Source: Lotus japonicus (Eukaryota > Streptophyta > Magnoliopsida > Fabales > Fabaceae). Taken from it: 64,000 bases of DNA. The stretch is taken from positions 7,073,001 to 7,137,000 of the forward strand of contig NC_080045.1 of assembly GCF_012489685.1 (NCBI RefSeq), given 5' to 3'. Each line of letters begins with the position of its first letter. Position 1 is the first letter of the stretch. Below are positions 1 through 10,974 of this stretch, one piece after another. The notes under the pieces are model-generated. The model was not told the DNA's origin. It saw only the letters and a list, made by a program, of their open reading frames with translations, and ran no database searches. The position numbers were made by a program, and so were the translations under genes.

Positions 1-764
1 GAGTTGGCAGGACAAGGCAACTGAGCTTCAAGAGAAGAGAGCCTGCAAGTGAGGTTCCTCTTCTGCATCTGCAGCTCCTTATTCAGCCTCCTCAATTCCA
101 CAACCTCCAGCTCAAGATTCTGCACAGAACAAAAATCCCTGCGTTCCCCTTTCACCCCTTCCTCTTTTCTCTCCAACACACTCTTCAAAGAACCCAATTG
201 CTCATTGAGACTAGTCTTCTCTTCTTCCAACAAAGCAACCTTCTTCACAAGCTCATCAACCTCACTCTGCTTCCCCTTACACTCCACCAGCTCAGCATTC
301 AGCTTACCCTCCCTCTCCTTCGATTCTTGCAGCAAGCTTCTCATATGATCAAGCTCAGTGAACAAATCAGTAGAGGATTGCCTCCTATGCGAAGGGAACG
401 CATGAGGGTGAACCTGGGAATTCAGGGAGCATGATAAATCACCTATGAGGGACCTCTTGACTCTGGAATGAGCAGGGACAAAAGGGTTGTTATTCTTCTG
501 GGTTGTAACAACAACATCTGAAATCGTTGTTGTCAGGGTCTGTTTCTTGGTTGGAACCGTTGATTGCTGAGGATTTTTGGTCTTCTTATCAGCTGAGAAG
601 CCTTTGACAATGTGGGCACCCCACAACCTAGGTTTTGAGTGATTGTTGTTGGTCATGTTGCTGCTACCTTTGGAGGATTGAAGCTTTGGTTGTGGGGGTT
701 GGTTTTGATCAGAAAATCTTGAAGGTTTGGACCTGTTCTCTAATGGGTTATTATCTTCCTTCAT
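1..764 (-). CDS. CHUP1-like coiled-coil protein, N-terminal part (gene cut by window edge)
   Basis: Reading from the ATG at 764 towards the left edge gives 254 open codons with no stop, so the C-terminus lies outside the window. The first ~130 residues are polar and low in complexity, with the blocks RLWGAHIVKGFSADKK (about 48-63) and RVKRSLIGDLSC (about 103-114). From about 135 to the edge there are heptad-like Leu/Glu/Lys repeats (ELDHMRSLLQE, NKELQMQKRNL), a predicted coiled coil. These blocks resemble the plant CHUP1/IPGA1-like family, which links chloroplasts or microtubules to actin in its best-known members. The family's proline-rich and C-terminal domains are not visible here. The start is the first ATG after a pyrimidine-rich leader. 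Family placement is from memory of the motifs; the exact member and function are inference. Confidence 0.65.
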   Translation of the reverse strand, partial: MKEDNNPLENRSKPSRFSDQNQPPQPKLQSSKGSSNMTNNNHSKPRLWGAHIVKGFSADKKTKNPQQSTVPTKKQTLTTTISDVVVTTQKNNNPFVPAHSRVKRSLIGDLSCSLNSQVHPHAFPSHRRQSSTDLFTELDHMRSLLQESKEREGKLNAELVECKGKQSEVDELVKKVALLEEEKTSLNEQLGSLKSVLERKEEGVKGERRDFCSVQNLELEVVELRRLNKELQMQKRNLTCRLSSLEAQLPCPAN

Positions 765-897
765 TTTGAATGAAAGCTCAGTTTTCTTAGGAATGAGGGT
801 TTAGGTTTTGAATGGAGACACAGAAAATGAAGAACATAGCAACTGCAGATTAAGGTAGTTATGGAGAATGTAAGAAAGGGTAGTGGATTTTTGAGTT

Positions 898-920
898 TGA
901 TGATGATGATGATGATGATG
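898..920. repeat. (TGA)n microsatellite
   Basis: Seven to eight uninterrupted TGA units inside the leader of the CHUP1-like gene. Confidence 0.95.
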
Positions 921-966
921 TAAGGAAAGTAGAAGGGTTTGGTTTTGAATGTTTGAAATTTGAAAT

Positions 967-970
<4 letters not shown>

Positions 971-1006
<36 letters not shown>
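971..1006. repeat. (AG)18 microsatellite
   Basis: 36 bp of perfect AG dinucleotide. It reads as CT on the gene strand within the probable 5' UTR of the CHUP1-like gene. Confidence 0.97.
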
Positions 1007-1009
<3 letters not shown>

Positions 1010-1125
1010 GAAGCGTGCAAATAGTGTAATGTAGGAGACAGACAAATTCAAGTGTGCGAGGACTACGAGGTCGGAGCCTGGAAATAGGGAGGAGCAACGG
1101 TTGTTTTAAGGAGTGGGGGCCCACA

Positions 1126-1720
1126 CTTCGGCTTTAGCTGAGGCGATTTGCCACACAATACAAAAGGGATGCAATAAAAGTTGACCTTTTTCTTGTGAGA
1201 AACTTTCTTTTCGGATTGGATTTTGTTTATAACATAAACTCATAAAGTCAATAAAATTAAATAAAATAAATTTAGAATAAGAATTTTTTTAGTTTAAAAT
1301 AGATTATTTTTTAGAAATTTAAAGAAAAGTAGACTTTAATTTGCGTTTAGTTTCATGATAGGTTTTCCTCATAATAATCAAAGTAGCTTAAAATAAAATA
1401 ATAATTTAAAAGAAATTTTCCTAAAAGGAAACTGAAACAAACATACTTAATCGTTGTTCACATTGGTTCCTTTGACAACATCGTTACCAAACATGTTAAT
1501 GTGGTTGTTAATATGCTTACGTGGCCGTGAACATATTTAGTGTACGTGGTGATTCAAACTAAGACTAAAGTGAACGTGTGTGTTTGTATTTGCATTCAAG
1601 TTGGCTAAAAGCACATTAATACACAATGAAACAAAGAAAAATCAGCTATGTTTTTTGACACAACTGATGTCACCATGTATGACACAAGACAACTGAATTA
1701 ATAGTAACGAAATTTACTAA
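1126..1720. other. A/T-rich intergenic DNA
   Basis: No coding or RNA signal was recognised between the CHUP1-like promoter and the first transposon. Confidence 0.6.
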
Positions 1721-2364
1721 GGCATGTTTGATTGCAGTTTTAGTTTTCAGTTTTTAAAACAAATTTCAGAAGAAGAAAACAGTTTGAATGACATTTTTAA
1801 AAACAAATTCAGAAGAAGAAAACAGTTTGAATGACATGTTTTCCAACATTTAGAAAACTGATATCTGAAAACTAAAAATTGAAAACATCTTTTAACTGTT
1901 TTGATTTTTTAGTTTTAAAAACTGAAGGGTTAAAAACTATAATCGTCCTTGAACTTTGAGCGAGTTTTGAAAACCATCCCTCGCCGGAAAATTATCTGCG
2001 AACCATCCTCAGACTTTCAAAAACAAATTGGACCCGTCCCTCCGGCAGCCTTGGGTCCGGCCAGTTGCTTACATGGCTGTCCATGTCAATTAATGAGCCT
2101 ACGTGTAATTTTTATTATTATTTAAAATTAACAAAAAATCCTAATTTTTTTATTTAACCAAATTATCCTAAATTAAGGAAGAAAAAATGCTTAATGATTA
2201 TGGTCACTTTAATTTCCCAACTTCTCTGAACTTTATTATTATCTCTATCTTGTTGAATGATTTGGTTTCAATGTGTGCCCAAACAAAAAAACTGAAATTG
2301 ATTCTGCAACAGGAGAAAATTAATACCATAAGAGATTGATACCAGATGAAGACAGTTTACGTGA

Positions 2365-2627
2365 GGGAGTTGGGTTTGGCACCCCACCTATGGGGCTTGG
2401 CACCCCACTTTATCAAATACGGAATTTAAAATTCCGTATTCTCCCTATTGAATACGGAACTTAAAATTCCGTACTGTATTTAAGCATGCGTGTCACATTT
2501 TCAACCACTCATTATATACTAAAACAGATACGGAATTTTATTTTCCGTATTGATACGGAACTTTAAATTCCGTATTTAATAAAGTGGGGTGCAAAGCCTA
2601 AGGGGTGGGGCACCAAACTCAATTCCC
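2365..2627. mobile_element. MULE-type MITE
   Basis: A 263-bp element with inverted ends GGGAGTTGGGTTTGGCACCC and GGGAATTGAGTTTGGTGCCC (right end reverse-complemented), flanked by TTTACGTGA at 2356-2364 and 2628-2636. The 9-bp duplication points to a Mutator-type transposase. The interior consists of short inverted copies of TACGGAATTT / AAATTCCGTA. It sits inside the captured part of the Pack-MULE and so inserted after the capture. Confidence 0.85.
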
Positions 2628-2636
2628 TTTACGTGA

Positions 2637-3000
2637 CCCCTTGTTTTGTTTTTCCATTTTTCGGCCTGAATCTGATGATCCAATACTAGATTCGATGACA
2701 GGAGTGGTGGGTGAGATCTGGTAATGGTGAGGCCAATCACTGGATCTGGATGTTGTGGGTGTGGAGAAAATGGAAGCATCGAAGGTGATTGGAGTGGAGT
2801 GAACATTGTTGGGTCGGGTAACAAAGAGCTTGGTGAGTGAGTTCTTGTGGATGCTTATGGGCATGGGATCAAGGGTTGCATTGAAGCTGTCCAAGAAAAT
2901 TTCACAGTTGCAATTGGCATTTTTTTTGCAATCAGGGTAGTAGCAGCGGTTGTTGTTGTGGCGGTTCTCTGCCCCCAACCAGAAACCACCGCCACCGCCC
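2637..3000 (-). pseudogene. Captured gene fragment in Pack-MULE: Cys-rich CYYPDCKKNANCNCE motif
   Basis: On the minus strand an open frame runs from about 3000 to the inserted MITE. It encodes NNRCYYPDCKKNANCNCE, then LDSFNATLDPMP, then a Ser/Thr/Pro-rich stretch ending in KMEKQNKGS. The Cys spacing (C-x4-C-x6-C-x-C) and the following block resemble a conserved but functionally uncharacterised plant family; I cannot name it with certainty. The MITE follows directly after the reading frame, and upstream the frame runs into a low-complexity CCACC/GGTGG tract. No promoter or full-length gene is visible. This is most likely exon DNA picked up by the Pack-MULE. Confidence 0.5.
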
Positions 3001-3130
3001 CAACCTCACCCACCACCACACACCACCACGCCCACCCACCACCACGACACAAACCCACCAACCCCAACCTCACCAACCCAGAAACCCATACCCACCACCA
3101 CACCCACCCACCACGGCATAAACCCACCAC
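2985..3130. repeat. CCACC-rich low-complexity tract
   Basis: Imperfect repeats of CCACC/CACCA, with blocks such as CACAAACCCACC or CATAAACCCACC recurring every ~65 bp. They generate Pro/His- or Gly/Trp-rich reading frames on both strands that have no coding character. Confidence 0.8.
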
Positions 3131-3605
3131 CCCAAACCTCACCAACCAAGAAGAGGAAGAAGAACTGAGAAGAAGAGGAAGAAGATGAATGTTGAACCCT
3201 AACTTATCAATTGGGGAAAAGGGGATCATATCAGATTTAGGTTTAGAGAAGAGGTTAGGGATTTTAGGGTTAATTAGGAAATAAAATAGGAAATATAAAT
3301 TATTTTAAAAAAAAGATTCCACGTCAAGTCTTATTAATTAACGTGGATGGACCAGTCAGCGCTGGCCGGACCCAAGGCTGCCGGAGGGACAGGTCCAATT
3401 TTTTTTTGAAAGTCTGAGGATGGTTCTCAGATAATTTTCCGGCGAGGGACGGTTTTCAAAACTCGCTCAAAGCTCAGGGACGGTTATAGTTTTTAACCCA
3501 AAACTGAAAATGAAAACATGTCATATCAAACAAGTTTTTCTTTGAACTATTTTCCGTTTTTAAAAACTGAAAACTGTTTTGAAACTGCAAATAAACATGC
3601 CCTAA

Positions 3606-4162
3606 GTTTTTCAACACTGGTTTCTATACAAAGAATCAACCACAGAAGCTCCCAAATAATTCATTAGAACAAGCTCCAAACATTATCCAAGCGAATAAAA
3701 GGATAAATTAAATAGACATAGAACGACTATGTAACCTAGCTTCACAATAAGTTAACACCTAGCCTCCAAAAAACTAATTTCCTCACAGGTTAAGAACTCA
3801 AGACTGAACATAATAAGGGTGTCCTCCAATCAAATGCAATTATTAGTGCATTTCAAGCTACATCTGTGACTATGACCAGAATAAATTGGTAGCCAAAACA
3901 TATGAATGCAGTAATTACCCCCTTTCTGAACATTTTGTATGTACCTGTTAATTACGCAGTGGTCCAACCAACAGAAACACATGGATTTATATTGCAACCA
4001 ACACAAGCACTGCAGAAAAGAAATCAAGAAAGCAAATTCCTATAATGTTACATGATAGATCAAAAAGTGATGCAAGTGTAAGCAATGCAACAAGTACAAA
4101 TTTCTCATCAATTATACAAAAGATTAACTTAAACAACTACTAAACCAAGATTAAGGATCACC
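3606..4162. other. Intergenic / probable 3' UTR of the downstream minus-strand gene
   Basis: No coding signal. The part next to 4163 is likely the 3' UTR of the lysine-rich protein gene; the end of the transcript cannot be fixed. Confidence 0.4.
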
Positions 4163-5433
4163 CTAGAGTTTCGTTTTCTTTCTCTTCTGCGTCAGTTCCC
4201 CAGATCTATCTTCCTGCCTCCATTCCAAATCTTCATTCTTCCTCTTCTTCTTGCCCTCAATCTTTACATCTTCTGCATATAATTTATCCTCACTCTCTGT
4301 TTCATATTTCTTTTTCTTCTTATTTTGCAAGTCCTGATGACCAACTGATCCATTTTCACCCTCAATATTATTGCTTAGCTTTTTGTCTATCTCTTTCCGC
4401 TGCTCTTGTCCCTTTGCATTCTCACCTTCTTTGAGTTTCTTCTTCTTGTAACCTTCATTTGGTGACATGGCAGTTAATTTGCCATCAATTTCTCCCTCTC
4501 CACTTTTGAGTATGCTATCTCCATGAATGCTGGACTCTTTTTCTTGCTTACTTAGTTTATTCTTCTTTTGTTTCTCACCACCATTCATATTCACCTTTTC
4601 ATAACCAATAGTACCATTAACTTTTGTCTGAGTTGATTTTTCATCATCCCCACCATCATTCTGACTACCAAATGACTGTGTTCCAAATCCAATGACTCTC
4701 CCACTATCTTCACCAGTCTCTGTTTGCCTTTTGAGCCTCTTCTTTGACTTAAGTTCCTTGTGGAGATTGTTCAACTCAACAAAAGATGCAGAAGCCCGGT
4801 GGAGATATGCACTGACAACTTCTGAAGCACCATTGTCAGCAGAGGCAAACTGTGAGATAACTTTTGTCGCTTTTGAAAGTGATATTTCTTTAAATGAAAG
4901 ACATTCTCCATAAATTGTCTTCATCTTCTTTCCCTTTGGCCTTCAACACATAAAGCTAGAGTCAGTATGCATTTCTGTCAATAAAAAGAGGAGCAAGCAA
5001 GCCCGCACATAGGTTGTAGGCGGCAATCTATAAAACATCTCAAGGAATTAAGACACTACTTTAAGTACTTTTCAATGGCACTACATTGTTACAAACTAGT
5101 ATTACCACAATCCAAACCAGAAACAAACTCAAACCCGCAACTCATTAACTCATATGTAGTAGTAGCATTTAGTAAAACGCATCATGAAACACTCCATAAT
5201 CCATATACAACAAAAAATTAATTCATCCACACAACACACAACAACAAAATTAGAAAAGCAAAATTAGAGATTCTAATTCCTAACACACATCTGCAGGTAC
5301 CATTTGGTTGCTTCAAAAAATAATAATATACAAAATCGAGTAGAGAAGAAACTGGGCAGATTTCAATACCTTTTCGGCCTTGGGGGTGATTGCCAATAGT
5401 TGAATTTGACTTTTCCCTTTGCTTGACCTCCCT
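4163..5433 (-). CDS. Lysine-rich, probably nuclear protein of unknown function
   Basis: The main exon is 4163-4940. An upstream exon 5370-5433 joins through an intron with GT at 5369-5368 and AG at 4942-4941, giving SPPRPKR-PKGKKMKTIYGE in frame. The main exon holds 253 codons from an internal Met. It begins with a conserved-looking helical block (FKEISLSKATKVISQFAS, then SAYLHRASASFVELNNLHKE) and continues as a strongly charged Lys/Glu tail. The tail has repeated basic clusters (KKRLKR, KKKKKYE, KKKRKNED, KRKKTKL) that look like nuclear or nucleolar localisation signals. The true start is upstream of 5433 and was not resolved, because the likely first exon (5991-6130) has no ATG. The helical block resembles an uncharacterised plant family; no function is assigned. 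Confidence 0.6.
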
Positions 5434-5990
5434 CTGATGGCCAAAAGTTTAACCTTTCAGAATATAAAACAAACCAAAGTGATAAGCGACGACATGACTC
5501 GAACGCAGAAATCATATGGGAAGTCAGAACAATAGATTGTTCAACAGAAACCAAAACACATTTGGATTTGGGGATTCAACGAAACCCGAAATTTCAGAAT
5601 CTAATACATTGTTCAACAGAAACCAAAACATATTATCAAAAATAAAATTAAACATTCAAGCCAAAGACATAATGGAAAAATAAATGTCTATTATGAAGAA
5701 GACACAAAATTCACAAATAGATTGAGGCGTCACCATATTTCTATGGAATACCTAAACAGCTAAAATCTCTAGCTGATTCAAATACTAGAATTATCTCAAA
5801 CTTGTCTAAGTTTCCGCATATTATTTTGTATCAAATCTTCACAAGGCAAAATCTCAAAGAAAAATTGCAGCAACAAAAACCTAATTGCTGAGTAACTTTC
5901 ATGTTACATTGTAGTATAAGATGAAAAATTCACAACAGAGTAATTGAGAAGATTGACAGATAAAGAACGTGAACTCAAATTAAATATTAC

Positions 5991-6130
5991 CTCCCAGCAG
6001 CTGACGATGGAAGTGGCTGAGCTGCGGACGGGGAACTTCAGGGCGGAGCGGCACGACTCTGAACTGAAGAGCAGTCGACGGCGGTGGCGGACAAGTGAGG
6101 GGCTAACCTATGTTTTGTTGAGTTGAGTTG
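5991..6130 (-). promoter_or_regulatory. Probable 5' non-coding exon of the lysine-rich protein gene
   Basis: A G/C-richer island in A/T-rich DNA that ends on the minus strand in CTGCTGGGAG followed by GTAATA, a good splice donor. It contains no ATG, so it is probably a 5' UTR exon. The open frame seen here on the plus strand is a by-product of the base composition. Confidence 0.4.
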
Positions 6131-6179
6131 GCCAGGAGTTGAGAGGTATATGTTTGTTTAGGTTTTTTTTTTAAACCCA

Positions 6180-6604
6180 GGTAATATACGAAGTAAATAT
6201 TTTTGTTATACAATTATAATTAAAAATAGCTTAATCCTCGAATTAGTTATTGTATTTGTTTCGCCGTCTGATCTAAGTTTCTCTCTGAAAAAATTTGTGT
6301 AAAAGCTCATCATCTTTGTAAATCGTTTGGTGCAGGTCCTCGCCGAAGAGTGATGAAGTGTCACGCAAACGGTATTAAATTTGTTTACGTGGATTTAAAA
6401 AAAAAAATTAGGCATGTGTTTTTAAGTCATTAGCATTTTTGCATTCATATTCTTTTTATTGGTGTACTCTTTATTCAGTGTGGGGCGAACAATGCCCTTT
6501 GTTCACACTCGGCTCTACATATTTACAGAGCTAACCCCTGTCCAGTCCCTAGCAAAGTGAAGGGGGGGCTTCCATCTTCGCTCAAGCTAACAGAGCCTTA
6601 CTTA
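6180..6604. other. Intergenic DNA
   Basis: No gene, RNA or element ends were recognised. Confidence 0.5.
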
Positions 6605-6607
6605 TTA

Positions 6608-7552
6608 GGCTTCGTTTGGATTGATGGAGGGGGAGGGAATGGAGCGGAAGGGAGGGGAGGGATGAACAGGTCCACTGTTTGAATTATTTTAAAATAGATG
6701 GAAAGTAATGGAATCCAGTGGTACACATTCCATTAGATACCACTCTTTACCCTCACTTTTGCTCCCCCAAATTTGGGAGGAATGGGATGGAGCAAAAAAG
6801 TGTTGAAGCATTAAAATTTTGAAATTACTGGATTACCCTCACCAAACCATCATGCATGAAGTAACTGCTCACCTTGATGTCAAACTGCCACCCATGATGC
6901 TTGCTAATCTGTTAATTTTTTCTTAATAATGTCGGACTCATCTTCAACAATTTCACTGTTGTGACTTGCCTTTCATCATCAATATACATAACATATATGT
7001 CGATTAGTGAAGTGATTGTTGGAAAACCATTCCCTATTAATTTGTAGGACTACCTATTCAATGTATGGTACCCAGCAATAATTTGTAGAACGTATATCTT
7101 ATGAACTTAGAAACAATTGAATGTAATTCGGAATTTCTGTAGAAACAAAAACTTAAAAACAAAAACAAAATGAATGAGTAAATACAAAAATTGGGTAGTA
7201 AATTAGCGCTGCAATTCTATTCACTTGTTTCAATTCTATACATTTAGGCTTCGTTCGGAGCATCTCCATGGCACCCAATATATTAGTTTCATGTTTTCTT
7301 TGGAAGTCCTTTATTAGGACTAACTGCCTGTGAGTTAGTAATATATATAGTACAATTAATAAGGGTAGTATTGAAATAAAAAAATATAACTCATTCCGCT
7401 CCATCCATTATCCATACAATGGAGTGGTAACTTTGTTCTGCTCCGTCATAAAATACCTAAACAATGAATTGAAATTTTTATTCCATTCCGTTCCGCTCCA
7501 TTATATTTCATTCCGTTCCGCTCCACTATGTTTCATCAATCCAAATATAGCC
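6608..7552. mobile_element. PIF/Harbinger-like non-autonomous element
   Basis: The left end GGCTTCGTTTGGATTGATGG and the right end (reverse complement GGCTATATTTGGATTGATGA) are inverted repeats flanked by TTA at 6605-6607 and 7553-7555. The GGAGCGGAA / TTCCGCTCC subterminal motif repeats near both ends. No transposase is encoded in its 945 bp. Confidence 0.75.
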
Positions 7553-7794
7553 TTAAGGGGGGAGAGTGGAGATGATTTGCTGAAGTTTTTATTTACAATA
7601 GGTTCAATTACCAGTATTATCAATTTTTATCGGTTAATTGTTCACATGGTATGATAAGTTAGTTAAAGGAAGTTCATGTCACTTTTAGTCATTGTAATTT
7701 TTTTGGGGTACATTATCTTGTCCTTCATCTTCCACATTCTCCTTCCTCATCCTTCACAACTCAAACCTATCATCTAAGAAAATCAGCCTAATTA

Positions 7795-8566
7795 TTGTCT
7801 CATTCCTCATCCTCCTTCCACATACCGTCGGATGAGGATTATATTATGGCTTGGAAAGGAGTGAGTAATGGTCAATACATAACAAAATTAACTAATGAGT
7901 GGCTCATGAATAATGATAGACCCGCTTCGATGTTTTGGAAGCTGATTTGGAGGTGTTGTGCTCTAGAAAAAATGAAATTTTTCCTTTGGTTGATTGGAAA
8001 ATATTTACTTCCGACCAATCTTAAGCACCATACTTGTCATTGTAGTTCTGATGCTTTCTGTAAAACTCATTGAGATAGAAGATTTGGATCACCGGTTTTG
8101 TTTTAGCACGCGAGCAAGATAGGTGTGGATGCATTTCCAAGCGTTGTTGCTTCCTTTAGTCATTCATCTTTCGATTATGGAGAGGTTATCTTTGTTGCTA
8201 CAACAATAGAATCATACTCTAGCTGTGCCAGTTTTTTGGTGATGAAGGAATAATCGAAGTCTTTTTTTCAAATTATGTTTAATTTGACCTACCAATTTTG
8301 TTTACCGTCAGTTCTTGTTATTAGTCCATGAACTGAAGAGATGGGCATGGGTAGTATAACCTGTTGTTGTTGCCAGCGATGGAGATGTGGACATGGATGT
8401 TGTTCAGTTGTCTGTTGATGGGAGTTGGTTGTCAAGTCCATATAAGATGGGTTTTGTACTTGTGGTAGAGTAATTTGTGATTGTGATGGTCGTCGTTGGT
8501 TGTTTGGGATTGCCAGAAGTTTTCGTGATGGGGACTCTTTCCATGCGGAGGTGCCTGCTGTGAAAA
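7795..8566 (+). pseudogene. LINE remnant, part 1 (RT zinc-binding region and start of RNase H)
   Basis: The first open piece (7795-8073) reads DEDYIMAWKGVSNGQY and later FWKLIWRCCALEKMKFFLWL. This matches the zinc-binding region that follows reverse transcriptase in plant non-LTR retrotransposons. Further LINE-like sequence follows with stops and frameshifts. At about 8395-8566 the RNase H-like domain begins (QLSVDGSW, then after a frameshift GIARSFRDGDSFHAEV). The frame is cut exactly where a Helitron starts at 8567 and resumes at 15862. It is dead by several stops and frameshifts. Confidence 0.75.
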
Positions 8567-8569
8567 TCT

Positions 8570-10974
8570 ACTACTTCTTATTTGTCCACTACTGTAGCTA
8601 AATAACCGCCAATTACGCATTGACACGTGTTCTTCCTTTACTTACTTTGTGTTTTTTATTTTTTTTTCAACTTGAAAAAGAAAAAACGACGCCGTTTTCC
8701 GTCAACACTGATGACCTTCTCTCATCAACCCACCCCGTCAACCACACTGTTCATCACGTTCTGATATCCAAGGACTGATTTCGCGTGTGCCTCTCCTTCT
8801 CTACCCACCCCGCCGTAGCAGTCATACGTTCTGATATCCAAGGTTCAGCCATCCTTCTCTCTCCTTTCCAACACAGACCAGCAACTGGCCCTATTATTGT
8901 CACTCAGTTCCCTCCTTCTTCTCCCAAAATCACCAAATCAACTACCATCGACCACCTCCTCTCTTCCCCTCAAATCCACAACCACCGACCACCTCTTCAC
9001 CGTCAAAACCGTCACCTCCACCACAACCTAAATCAAGCACCACTGCCATCGCTCCCTCTCTTTCCAAATCGCGCCACCGTCGCCGCCCTTCCGTCCTTTT
9101 CCCCGATTTCTCGCTTCCTTGACTGTATCAACGTCACGATTTCCCCCTTTTCCATCGATTTCCGATGTCACTCGGCGTGCTCTCATGGATTCTCCAGTAA
9201 TGGCCATCACACCCTGTCAACCATTACGTGGGTAACAATTCAATTCAATACACTGCTTAACACTTCTCATACGTTTCCTTCTAATTTCGTCCTTTTTATC
9301 AATTTTTTATCTGATATTGTTGATTTGATGTGCATTTTTGGGGGGATTTGGTACTTGGTTTAGCAGTTCTTATATGTTTCCTCCTCATTATTATCTTCGG
9401 TTCATGCACTTTTTATGCATCTGTCATTTCGAATTTATGCATCTGTCATTTCGAAGCTGATTTGCAGTTGGGATTAGGTATGTAGATGGAGGGTTATAGG
9501 TGAAGGCTTTACAGAGGCTTCTTTTGTTTCTTCAGATCGATTTGGCTATAAATATCCTCAATTCTCATTCAACCACACTTCTCCCAATTGGGTCTCTGAT
9601 TCTCTCCCAAGTTTGTGTGCGACACAGGTTGTTGTCTTCTACCCTCTTACTTTAGTCTGATCACTTTTCTATTCTGTGGTTGAGTCTGGATTATTATAAT
9701 GGATACTATTCTTAATTGATTGATTTGTGATTCTTTGTATTTGAATTTTCAGGAGGTTACATCACATACTGAGATTCAGAGGTAATAATTTTTCCAGTTC
9801 TTAAATTCATGCAATGCATTATAATCCAGTGTTAGTTATTGTTGATATTTTTTTTTCTTTTTCTTGGCTGATAATTTTATAAAATTTGTTCTGAATTAAC
9901 CTCATCAATTTTTTTATGAAATTAGAGTTTTCAATATTCATGGCCTGGTACTTTTAACAGAGTAGGATATGACCAATTCAAAGTAATTATGTAATTTTTC
10001 AATGTTCACAACTCGGTAGGAAGAGGAATAGGATTTTGATTCATGCTTTTGTGTCACTCAAGGCACTGTGTACAGAGATTCTTTTTCTAAATACACGATT
10101 TTGGTAATTTATAATTTCAGTTGATATTTCTTTTCTGTTTTGTGAGGTTTTCCATTTTCTTCTTCTTCATTTCCTCAAGAATTGTATTATAAATGAGATA
10201 AAAGTTTAAGGGCACTTTTACTGTAGTGTGGAACATGCCTTTATCCTTTAAAAAATTGTACAAAATGAAGAACGTATTTTTTGGGTTTCTTAGAGTTTAC
10301 ACTCTACTAATCCAATTAGAGACACTTTGAATATAGTGTGGAACATGTCTAATCCCTTTTTTAAACTAAAATCAATCATCCAAATGTCCAATTAAAACCT
10401 AGAATATGCAGATTGGTAATTATTGATAAATTTGTTCATGGTGTTCTTTTGCCAAGATCTAGGAAGACTAGGATTAACAAACCATACATTTTACATGTCA
10501 TTCTCCATGTTCGAGTGAAACATTTATATGATTATATTAATAATTGTAAGCCTTGTGTACCATTGCTTGTGTTAGATTGAATGAATTACATAAATTCCAC
10601 CTGTTGCACCTTGGTCTCTATAAGTAGTGGTTTGATGTGTTGTTTTTGTGAATTGTGGAGTTTGAAAAGTTATCACTGCTAAGATTAGTTCTTTTGTATT
10701 AATTTGTTGTCTAAGTTATATCAACAGCTTCCCCAAATTATTATGAAAGTTTTACACTCTATCAAGTACGCCTGAGATAAAATGACAAGGCATGAGCTTT
10801 TTAAATTTTCCTTTCTATTCAAAGTTTTCCAGTTTTGTTTGTTCTATTCTGCCTCATGTTTTGCTTTCTGTTTATCCCCACTGTGTGGTGAAACATTGCT
10901 TTTGTTTTATGATCATTGTGTGGTGGAGCAGCATGCTATGTGACTTTAAGTATTTTATGTGTCTTCTTGTGCAG
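8570..10974 (+). other. Helitron interior upstream of the NEMP exons
   Basis: A C/T-rich block at about 8690-9240 is open for 192 codons but Pro/Ser/His-rich and unlike any family I know; it may be a captured 5' UTR or first exon. Two short direct duplications are visible: CGTTCTGATATCCAAGG at about 8757 and 8828, and TATGCATCTGTCATTTCGAA at about 9415 and 9435. The remainder is intron-like T-rich DNA. The 5' exons of the NEMP gene are not recognisable here. Confidence 0.4.

Larger units (their letters stand above)
765..1125 (-). promoter_or_regulatory. Leader/proximal promoter of the CHUP1-like gene, with two microsatellites
   Basis: The region directly upstream of the ATG at 764 contains (TGA)n and (GA)n on the plus strand, so the transcript would carry a CT-rich, pyrimidine-rich leader, which is common in plant 5' UTRs. 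No clear TATA box was identified. Short Ser/Leu/His-rich open frames here come from the repeats and are not genes. Confidence 0.45.
1927..3499. mobile_element. Pack-MULE (Mutator-like element with long TIRs and captured gene DNA)
   Basis: Both ends start GGGTTAAAAACTATAA and stay closely similar as inverted repeats for about 140-180 bp (1927 to about 2100, and about 3310 to 3499). The 9-bp flanks AAAACTGAA at 1918-1926 and 3500-3508 are a perfect Mutator-type target duplication. There is no transposase. The interior holds a captured gene fragment on the minus strand and a smaller MULE-type MITE. Long TIRs, 9-bp duplication and host exon DNA together define a Pack-MULE. Confidence 0.85.
1721..3602. 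mobile_element. PIF/Harbinger-like (Tourist-type) non-autonomous element, split by a Pack-MULE
   Basis: The left end GGCATGTTTGATTGCAG and the right end (reverse complement GGGCATGTTTATTTGCAG) form terminal inverted repeats. They are flanked by TAA at 1718-1720 and 3603-3605, the 3-bp TWA duplication of PIF/Harbinger elements. The left end lacks one G. A ~40-bp direct duplication (CAGAAGAAGAAAACAG units at about 1768 and 1810) lies near the left end. Without the inner insertion the element is about 300 bp and encodes nothing. Confidence 0.75.

Noticed and set aside
761..1124. Ser/Leu/His-rich open frames on the minus strand
   Set aside because: Produced by the (GA)n and (TGA)n repeats; they lie in the leader of the CHUP1-like gene.
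2847..3229. Pro/His-rich (plus) and Gly/Trp/Val-rich (minus) ORFs
   Set aside because: They translate a CCACC low-complexity tract and the wrong frames of the captured fragment.
5944..6126. 60-codon plus-strand ORF
   Set aside because: Lies opposite a G/C-rich probable 5' UTR exon of the minus-strand gene; no family resemblance.
8785..9363. 192-codon Pro/Ser/His-rich ORF
   Set aside because: No recognisable domain and no splice link to the NEMP exons; possibly captured leader DNA, not called as a gene.
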